Source: JANQEA01 sp964466035 (GTDB lineage Bacteria > Bipolaricaulota > Bipolaricaulia > UBA7950 > UBA9294). From it: a stretch of 64,000 nucleotides of DNA. A program made the translations under genes and the position numbers. Positions 59,059 through 64,000 of this stretch are shown in pieces. The stretch's first letter is position 1. Every line of letters starts with the position of its first letter. The notes beneath the pieces are model-generated. The model made no database searches, had not been told where the DNA came from, and saw only the letters and a program-made list of their open reading frames with translations. The stretch spans positions 186,001 to 250,000 of the forward strand of contig CAYXLR010000001.1 in NCBI GenBank assembly GCA_964466035.1. Reading direction: 5' to 3'.

Positions 59059-59817
59059 ATGACCGATCGCGTCTTTGAGCTTCTCGAGTTCGACCTGGCG
59101 CTCCGCGGGGCGCTCGTCGAAGGGCGCCGCTTCCAAGAGCTCGAACTTCCCGACGTTCCCCGGGCCGATCGGTCAGGGCCGGCCGGCCCGATCCGATTCG
59201 TCGGCTTCGACGAGGCGGGACGGGGCGCGCTCGCCGGACCGGTCGCCGTCGCCTGCGTTCACATCGACCTCCGCGGCGGTCGGGGCACCTCCGGGCTCGA
59301 CCGGGGGGCGATCGCGTCGGTCCTCGCCGGGCTCGACGATTCGAAGCGGTTGACGCCGCGTCGGCGCGAGGCTCTCTACGAGGCGATCGTCTCGATCGCG
59401 GAGTGGGGGATCGGATACGCCTCGGCGTCCGAGATCGATCGCTGGGGGATCGTCCGCGCTTGCCGGCTCGCCGCCCGGCGGGCGTACGCCAAGCTGTCCG
59501 TCGTGCCGGAGCTGGGGCTGTTCGATCGGGGGCTCTCGCTCGCTGGGGACGACACCGACATCGGGCCGGCGGGAATCCAGATTACCCGCGGGGACGCCCG
59601 TTCGTTGCACGTCGCCGCGGCGTCGATCGTGGCGAAGGTCGGCCGCGACGGGATCATGGAGAAGCTCGCCCCCCGCTTCCCCGGCTACGGGCTTTCGGGG
59701 CACAAGGGCTACGGCACCGCGGCGCATCGCGAAGCGATCCGCTGCCTCGGTCCTTCGCTCGTCCATCGGCGGAGCTTCTGCGCTCGGATCGAAACCGCGG
59801 AGAGCCAGACCCGTTGA
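59059..59817 (+). CDS. rnhB: ribonuclease HII
   Basis: Removes ribonucleotides and RNA primers from DNA. FVGFDEAGRGALAGPVAVA near 47-65 carries the first Asp-Glu pair, GLDDSKRLTPRRRE near 93 follows, then the ASIVAKVGRD segment near 193 and the GYGLSGHKGYGT motif near 213. Length of 252 is at the upper end of the family because of an N-terminal extension of about 40 residues. The ATG 59059 lacks a clear ribosome site, and an alternative start is possible. Confidence 0.93.
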   Translation: MTDRVFELLEFDLALRGALVEGRRFQELELPDVPRADRSGPAGPIRFVGFDEAGRGALAGPVAVACVHIDLRGGRGTSGLDRGAIASVLAGLDDSKRLTPRRREALYEAIVSIAEWGIGYASASEIDRWGIVRACRLAARRAYAKLSVVPELGLFDRGLSLAGDDTDIGPAGIQITRGDARSLHVAAASIVAKVGRDGIMEKLAPRFPGYGLSGHKGYGTAAHREAIRCLGPSLVHRRSFCARIETAESQTR

Positions 59818-59842
59818 CACTTTCTGACGCGATCCCTATACT
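59814..59842 (+). promoter_or_regulatory. promoter of the S-layer-homology gene
   Basis: TTGACA (59814-59819, overlapping the rnhB stop), 17-base spacer, TATACT (59837-59842). This is a strong consensus promoter. AGAGGGGG then precedes the ATG at 59876. Confidence 0.8.
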
Positions 59843-59875
59843 CGGTGCAATTCGTAGTGCAGAGGGGGTTCACCG

Positions 59876-60451
59876 ATGAGAGGAACGAAACGGATTCTTG
59901 TTTTCGGGGTGGTGATCGTGACGCTGGCCGGCCTCGGCGCGGTCGGTCAGACCGGAAACGGGCACGCCGAGCCGCCGGACACGGGGGGGCTGTTCACCGA
60001 CGTGCCGCGCGACCACTGGGCGTACGAGGACCTGGAATACCTCGCGGCGAGGGGGATCATCACCGGGCTGCCTGGCGGTCGATACAACGGCGACGATCCG
60101 CTCGACCGCTACTCCGCCGCGGCGATGATCGCGAGAGCGATCAAGTACATGCAGAACAACCCCGAGTCCGTCACCCCCGAAGATCTCGACGTCCTCAAGG
60201 GTCTGATCTTCGAGGTCTCGGACGAGGTTGCCGCCCTCCAGGGGGACGGAATATCCGGCGACGCTTTGGCGCTCGCATCGCGGGTGAGCAGAAACGAGCA
60301 GTCTATTGCCTCACTAAATAACAGAGTCGATGAGATATCCGTTTCCGATGCTTCGTCGTTGACAAAGCGGGTGCAGGCCAACTTCATCATTTCTCTGACT
60401 GCCCTTCTGATCGGAATCATCGGCGTGGCGTTGGCCACACTGGGGTTGTGA
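59876..60451 (+). CDS. S-layer-homology (SLH) domain protein with a C-terminal membrane segment
   Basis: Protein of 191 residues: signal peptide (about 1-25), one SLH domain near 39-95 (FTDVPRDHWAYEDLEYLAARG and YSAAAMIARAIKY), a helical coiled-coil-like region (about 100-160), and a terminal helix (FIISLTALLIGIIGVALATL). A single SLH unit plus a coil and anchor is the layout of proteins tying the outer layer to the peptidoglycan in some deep-branching diderms. Role inferred. Confidence 0.83.
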   Translation: MRGTKRILVFGVVIVTLAGLGAVGQTGNGHAEPPDTGGLFTDVPRDHWAYEDLEYLAARGIITGLPGGRYNGDDPLDRYSAAAMIARAIKYMQNNPESVTPEDLDVLKGLIFEVSDEVAALQGDGISGDALALASRVSRNEQSIASLNNRVDEISVSDASSLTKRVQANFIISLTALLIGIIGVALATLGL

Positions 60452-60452
60452 A

Positions 60453-60496
60453 TGTGATGTACATCACTTGACAATGGGTTTTCCGCGGACTATGAT
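60453..60496 (+). promoter_or_regulatory. strong promoter with a Crp-type operator upstream of the secreted protein gene
   Basis: TGTGATGTACATCACT (60453-60468) matches the Crp consensus TGTGA-N6-TCACA at nine of ten positions, and its core GTGATGTACATCAC is a perfect palindrome. It abuts TTGACA (60468-60473), 17-base spacer, TATGAT (60491-60496). The palindrome centre lies about 43 bases before the predicted start, close to class II activator spacing. Confidence 0.7.
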
Positions 60497-60631
60497 GAGT
60501 ACCAAGATCTAGTGGAGAGGCGAATCTTTGAGTAAGGAGGTGGTCGCCCGACGCGCACGAGCTCTCTTCTAGGGAGCACGCTTCTTGTCACAAAGCGATT
60601 ACGGAAGACTGCGTAAGGAGGTTAGTCAATA
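60497..60631 (+). other. long leader of the secreted protein gene, with a possible 14-codon leader ORF
   Basis: About 130 bases of leader. GGAGAGG is followed by TTG at 60528, opening a frame that reads MSKEVVARRARALF and stops at 60570-60572. The real gene has its own AAGGAGG just before the ATG at 60632. No riboswitch was recognised. Whether the short ORF is translated is unknown. Confidence 0.3.
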
Positions 60632-61771
60632 ATGAAAAAGGCTCTCGTACTTGGCCTGATCTTTGCTGTCGGGCTGGGCTTTTCGGCCTTTGCTCAGACG
60701 CTGAGCGGGCACTGGGACACCGACATCACGATCGACCTGACGAGCGGGTCCACGTGGCCCGACGCGATTACGATCACGTCGGAGATCGTGATCAACTACA
60801 CGGTCGGTGACTGGACGTTCAGCTCCGAGACCGACATCACGAACGGAGCCTGGGACAACCAGGACTTCGATTTCGTCGGCGTGCTCGGCGCGTTCACGAT
60901 CAGCGGTGACATCGAGTTCGACCCGTCGACGATCGCGTTCGTGTCGTTGGAGGCGAACGCCACCGTGTCGATCGCCGGTGTGACGTTCGGTGCGTACTTC
61001 GACCTGGTGCCGAACGGTACGGACCTGACGCTCACCGGGAGCGGGACGGCCGGCGACGTGGGGATCGCGGTCGAGGTCGTCCTCGGCGACGAGGTCGACT
61101 GCGACTTCGACTTCAACTCGGTCGAGATCGACGTTGACTTCCCGTTCTGCTGCGCCGACATCTCGGCGGAGCTCGTGTTCACGTGCGCGGGGTTCGACTA
61201 CGTCGAGTTCTGCTTTGACGCACTGACGATCGAGAACCTGCCGTGGCTGACGCTGGCCGGATGCGTGAAGTTCCAGACCGACTCGAAGGTGTTCACGTTC
61301 GAGCCGGAGATCGATCTTGGCGTGATCGGCTGTGACTTCGACCTGTTCTACCGCCTGGTGACCGACGGCGGGACGAACTACGATCCGCTGCTGATCGATG
61401 GGATCCAGTTCGACGGGATCCAGATCGCCTGCGAGATCGGCGGGGTCGCGTTCACGGGGATCACCTACTGGGGACCGGATGACCACGGTCCGTGGTATGC
61501 GCCCGGCTCTCCTGGGATCCTGTACGGATACGAGGAGTACTGGGAGGCGTACCAGATCGCGACGACCGACGACGGATGCTGCGGGCCGTTCAGCTTCGAC
61601 GTGACCGTCTTCTTCGCTGAGGACGGGACGGCGCTGTTCGACGTGGCGTACGTGGTCGCGAACATGGAGATCCAGGTTGCGACGCAGTTCACGTTCAGCC
61701 TGGGACTCGAGACCGACCTCGAGGCCGGTGAGGTCAACAACCTGACCTTCGGCTTCCTCGTGGAGTGGTAG
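60632..61771 (+). CDS. abundant-type secreted beta-rich protein, Cys-rich and acidic
   Basis: Protein of 379 residues: signal peptide ending at AFAQ near residue 21, then a long series of short strands (ITITSEIVINYTVGDWTFSS, AEL VFTCAGFDYVEF and so on). The mature part is very acidic with ten Cys, including two CC pairs (FPFCCADI, DGCCGPF), and ends in FGFLVEW, an aromatic end as in outer-membrane barrels. Strong promoter, AAGGAGG site and a strong terminator suggest high expression. No family recognised with certainty; a major envelope protein or porin-like barrel is likely. Confidence 0.75.
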   Translation: MKKALVLGLIFAVGLGFSAFAQTLSGHWDTDITIDLTSGSTWPDAITITSEIVINYTVGDWTFSSETDITNGAWDNQDFDFVGVLGAFTISGDIEFDPSTIAFVSLEANATVSIAGVTFGAYFDLVPNGTDLTLTGSGTAGDVGIAVEVVLGDEVDCDFDFNSVEIDVDFPFCCADISAELVFTCAGFDYVEFCFDALTIENLPWLTLAGCVKFQTDSKVFTFEPEIDLGVIGCDFDLFYRLVTDGGTNYDPLLIDGIQFDGIQIACEIGGVAFTGITYWGPDDHGPWYAPGSPGILYGYEEYWEAYQIATTDDGCCGPFSFDVTVFFAEDGTALFDVAYVVANMEIQVATQFTFSLGLETDLEAGEVNNLTFGFLVEW

Positions 61772-61798
61772 GTCGGCATCTCTAAGTGAGTCACGTAC

Positions 61799-61830
61799 AG
61801 GGCCCCGGTTCGCCGGGGCCCTTTCTCTTT
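61799..61830 (+). terminator. rho-independent terminator
   Basis: A perfect 10-bp stem AGGGCCCCGG/CCGGGGCCCT with a TTCG tetraloop, followed by TTCTCTTT. It lies 27 bases after the stop of the secreted protein gene and is the clearest terminator in the window. Confidence 0.93.
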
Positions 61831-61895
61831 GGGCGGGCGCCAGGGGTTCTTAGAGGCCCACTCCAAGTCCGGCCGGGACCGCGCGGCGCGGTCCG

Positions 61896-62120
61896 TTACT
61901 CCTCCTCGCAGCGGCAGCGGTAGACGTAGAACGTATCGGTGACCGAATGCGGTAGACCCTCGACGTCCCAGACGGTGAGGATCACGGTGTACCAGCCGGG
62001 ACGCCGGAACTGTCGCTCGACGATCTCTCCATCGATCGCGAATCCGTCGCTCCAACTCCACCGGTAGCGGCGGGAGGGGGAATCGTCCGTTGGTTGATCG
62101 CCTCGAAAGAACGGCCCTAC
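61896..62120 (-). pseudogene. remnant of a PKD-domain protein
   Basis: The minus strand reads RYRWSWSDGFAIDGEIVERQ, then FRRPGWYTVILTVWDVEGLP and a Cys-containing end, the second half of a PKD domain (WxxxDG...FxxxGxYxVxLTVxD). There is no plausible start, ribosome site or N-terminal part; upstream lies the divergent esterase gene. Probably the 3' remnant of a surface protein gene. Confidence 0.5.
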
Positions 62121-62251
62121 GGGGTACAATGCCCGAGGGCTGGTTTGCAGAGACCGGGCGCAGTCGGTTCGTCCGCGCTGCGCATCGTCGGTGCGAGGCA
62201 ACTTGCGAGCACGAAGGATCCGGTGCGCTCACCGGGGAAGGGGTGCCGGGC

Positions 62252-63835
62252 ATGTTGCATCGAATCGACAAGAGGGGCTTCCTCCTCATCGCGGCCTCGC
62301 TCGCACTGTGCATCGGCGTGGCCGGGGTGCGGGGAGCCGGCCTCGACGCTCTGGTGGAGGCGTTCTTCGTCGCCTCGGATCCGGATGAGCGAGCAGGAGC
62401 GATCGAGCAGCTGGTCTCGTCGGGGTTCGGTGTGTCCGAGATCGCGAGCCGTCTCAGGGCCGGTCGGGTCTACTCGAACGAGGTCGATCGCGGCTGGTCC
62501 GTGTACTACAGCGAGTGCCTCGACGGCGCGGCGCGACCGTTCCACGTCTTCGTACCGCAGTCCTACGATCCGGCGGCTCCGGTCCCCGTGTTGTTCGACC
62601 TTCACGGAGCCGTTTCCCGCGTGGAGCCGTACCCGGTCGAGAGCCTTATGCAAAGGCGCACGCTGTGGGAACCGACCGCCAGTGAGGAGGGCTGGATCCT
62701 CGTCGTGCCGCACGGGAACTACGGGGCGACGTGGTGGAGCGAGGCCGGCCGCGCGAACCTGCACGCACAGCTCGCCTTCCTGAAGCACCGCTACAACGTC
62801 GATGAGAACCGCGTCTTCCTGTCCGGCTTCTCCGACGGCGGGACGGGGGCCCTGTGGATGGGATTCCACGACGCGACGGCCTGGGCCGGGTTCGTCGACA
62901 TCTACGGGCATCCGGTCATCGCCGGCTACGGACCGTATCAGACGTATCCGAGGAACCTGCTCAACCGGCCGATCCGCGCGTCGAACGGCACGTACGATGA
63001 GCTGTACCCGGCGTCGGAGATCCGGTTGTACGTCGATCAGCTGCTCGATCTCGGGATCGACATCGATTGGACCGCCCACCCGACCGATCATGACATCCAA
63101 GCCGTCGCCTTGGAGCGCCCGGCGGTCGTCTCGTTCATCGAGCGCGTCGAGCGCGACCCGCATCCGACGCGCGCGATCTGGGAGTCCTCCGACGTCACCG
63201 TCGGCCGGTGCGACTGGGTCCAGATCGACGAGATCGCCGACGTGGGGAACAACCTCGGCTTCGAGGACGCGAACGTCTGGCCGCTGAAGGAGGAGATCCG
63301 CTTCGGCGCGGCGTTCGTGTACCAGGGCGCGGACGTGGGCTTCCTGATCATGGGGGTCGAGCCGTGGACCATTGCGCACTTCGCCGGCGTCAAGACGGGT
63401 GATAAGATCGTGCGGATCGACGAGTACCCGGTCGAGACCGGCTACGAGGTCCCTGCGATCGTCGACGCGAAGAACCCCGGAGCCCCGGTCGAAATCGAGG
63501 TCATCCGCGACGGCGAGACGCTCGTCCTGCACGGCGAGGTGCCGCAGATCGAGCCGGCGTATCCACGCGTCGAGACGACCGGATCGATCGAAGCCGTAGC
63601 CGGCGGCAACCGGGTCGACGTCACGGTCCGAAACGTCGCGCGGTACACGCTATTCATCAGCAGCGAGCTGTTCGACCTCGATGAACCGATCGTCGTCCTC
63701 ACCAACGGCATCGAGACGTTCTCCGGGATCGCCGAGCCGGTCGTGCGCTTCATGCTCGAACAAGCCGCGAGGGACGACGATCGCCGGGCGGTCTACGAAG
63801 CGAGGATCGAGGTCGTCGTACCGCCGGTCGAGTGA
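62252..63835 (+). CDS. exported alpha/beta-hydrolase (esterase-like) with a PDZ domain
   Basis: Protein of 527 residues: signal peptide (GFLLIAASLALCIGVAGV), a helical N-terminal segment, then an esterase-type domain (about 80-320) with oxyanion context FDLHGAVS near 112 and the nucleophile elbow LSGFSDGGTGAL near Ser192. A PDZ domain follows at about 363-428 (IMGVEPWTIAHFAGVKTGDK and IVRIDEYPVET), then a beta-rich C-terminus. GGGGAAGGGG lies before the ATG at 62252. Resembles phospholipase/feruloyl-esterase-like hydrolases; substrate unknown. TACAAT at 62125 is a possible -10. Confidence 0.78.
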   Translation: MLHRIDKRGFLLIAASLALCIGVAGVRGAGLDALVEAFFVASDPDERAGAIEQLVSSGFGVSEIASRLRAGRVYSNEVDRGWSVYYSECLDGAARPFHVFVPQSYDPAAPVPVLFDLHGAVSRVEPYPVESLMQRRTLWEPTASEEGWILVVPHGNYGATWWSEAGRANLHAQLAFLKHRYNVDENRVFLSGFSDGGTGALWMGFHDATAWAGFVDIYGHPVIAGYGPYQTYPRNLLNRPIRASNGTYDELYPASEIRLYVDQLLDLGIDIDWTAHPTDHDIQAVALERPAVVSFIERVERDPHPTRAIWESSDVTVGRCDWVQIDEIADVGNNLGFEDANVWPLKEEIRFGAAFVYQGADVGFLIMGVEPWTIAHFAGVKTGDKIVRIDEYPVETGYEVPAIVDAKNPGAPVEIEVIRDGETLVLHGEVPQIEPAYPRVETTGSIEAVAGGNRVDVTVRNVARYTLFISSELFDLDEPIVVLTNGIETFSGIAEPVVRFMLEQAARDDDRRAVYEARIEVVVPPVE

Positions 63836-63958
63836 GGGATCGGACGCTGGCTCGGGCGAGCGCCGTTCCGCGCGCATCGAGCGCACGCCGTCACTTCGCA
63901 GCGCGCTCGACAGCGAATCGCGGGCTCTGTAGGATGGACGCCTTATCGAGGAGGCGCC

Positions 63959-64000
63959 ATGGACGGACCTGCGAAGGGAATCGGCGAAGAGACGCACAAG
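63959..64000 (+). CDS. start of a gene cut by the window end
   Basis: ATG at 63959 with GAGGAGG six bases upstream and TAGGAT (63930-63935) as a likely -10. Only 14 codons are visible (MDGPAKGIGEETHK), too few to identify. Confidence 0.6.
   Translation, partial: MDGPAKGIGEETHK

Noticed and set aside
60528..60572. A leader peptide controlling the secreted protein gene
   Set aside because: The 14-codon frame has a moderate ribosome site but no run of regulatory codons and no visible attenuator hairpin pair. Noted only as part of the leader.

Overview
The window is 64 kb of GC-rich, densely coding bacterial chromosome with one 100-base run of N at 58755-58854. Several proteins end as outer-membrane barrels (14520-15005, 47862-50576) and there are lipoproteins and an S-layer-homology protein, so the cell is probably a diderm. 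The style of the secreted proteins and the gene mix (two glutamate dehydrogenases, tyrosine phenol-lyase, 2-hydroxyacyl-CoA-dehydratase-activase-like genes, a GH5 glycosidase) suggest an anaerobic, amino-acid- or peptide-using organism of an uncultured lineage. Candidatus Bipolaricaulota (Acetothermia) is my best guess, held with low confidence. No rRNA or tRNA gene was seen.

Layout. 1-4620: clpC-radA-purine nucleoside phosphorylase. 4753-9760: two glutamate dehydrogenases, each with a Crp/Fnr regulator, the second followed by a nucleotidyltransferase. 9747-15121: metallophosphoesterase, AlaX-type editing protein (3' end apparently frameshifted), RIO kinase, DJ-1-like protein, nitroreductase, nitrilase-family protein, a small barrel and a tiny lipoprotein. 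15322-22450: an accessory block of lower GC with three conflict modules: DarT/DarG, an adenine methyltransferase with a PD-(D/E)xK nuclease, and an MNT/HEPN pair. A small SAM methyltransferase sits between two 47-bp direct repeats inside the block. The 3' end of the FAD oxidoreductase gene at 22532-24052 recurs at 21125 and, more diverged, at 17233, so the modules look as if they were added one after another at the 3' end of that gene.

22532-27656: FAD oxidoreductase and a MarR-controlled HgdC/COG3580/COG3581 operon. 27908-37745: acetyltransferase, lipoprotein, GH5 enzyme, HExxH protein, tyrosine phenol-lyase, MFS transporter, YbjN-like secreted protein, possible Ntn-hydrolase. 37882-45474: two metallo-beta-lactamase-fold proteins, a GGDEF remnant, PIN protein, YggS, ABC-F ATPase, AmrS-type radical SAM enzyme and TsaE. 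45475-53781: pheT, a large M1 peptidase/barrel protein, CorC-like protein, accB-accC.

53846-58580 is a translation and secretion operon: ffh-rpsP-khpA-trmD-SPOUT methyltransferase-rplS-lepB. It lacks rimM and has an unusually long acidic tail on S16. An 80-bp hairpin-rich tandem array (with the N gap) follows, overlapping the lepB stop. Then come rnhB, an S-layer-homology protein, a highly expressed-looking Cys-rich secreted protein with a Crp-type site and a strong terminator, a PKD remnant, and an esterase-PDZ protein.

Across the window, many first genes have a -10 box only 6-10 bases before the start codon, which implies widespread leaderless mRNAs, while downstream operon genes carry Shine-Dalgarno sequences.
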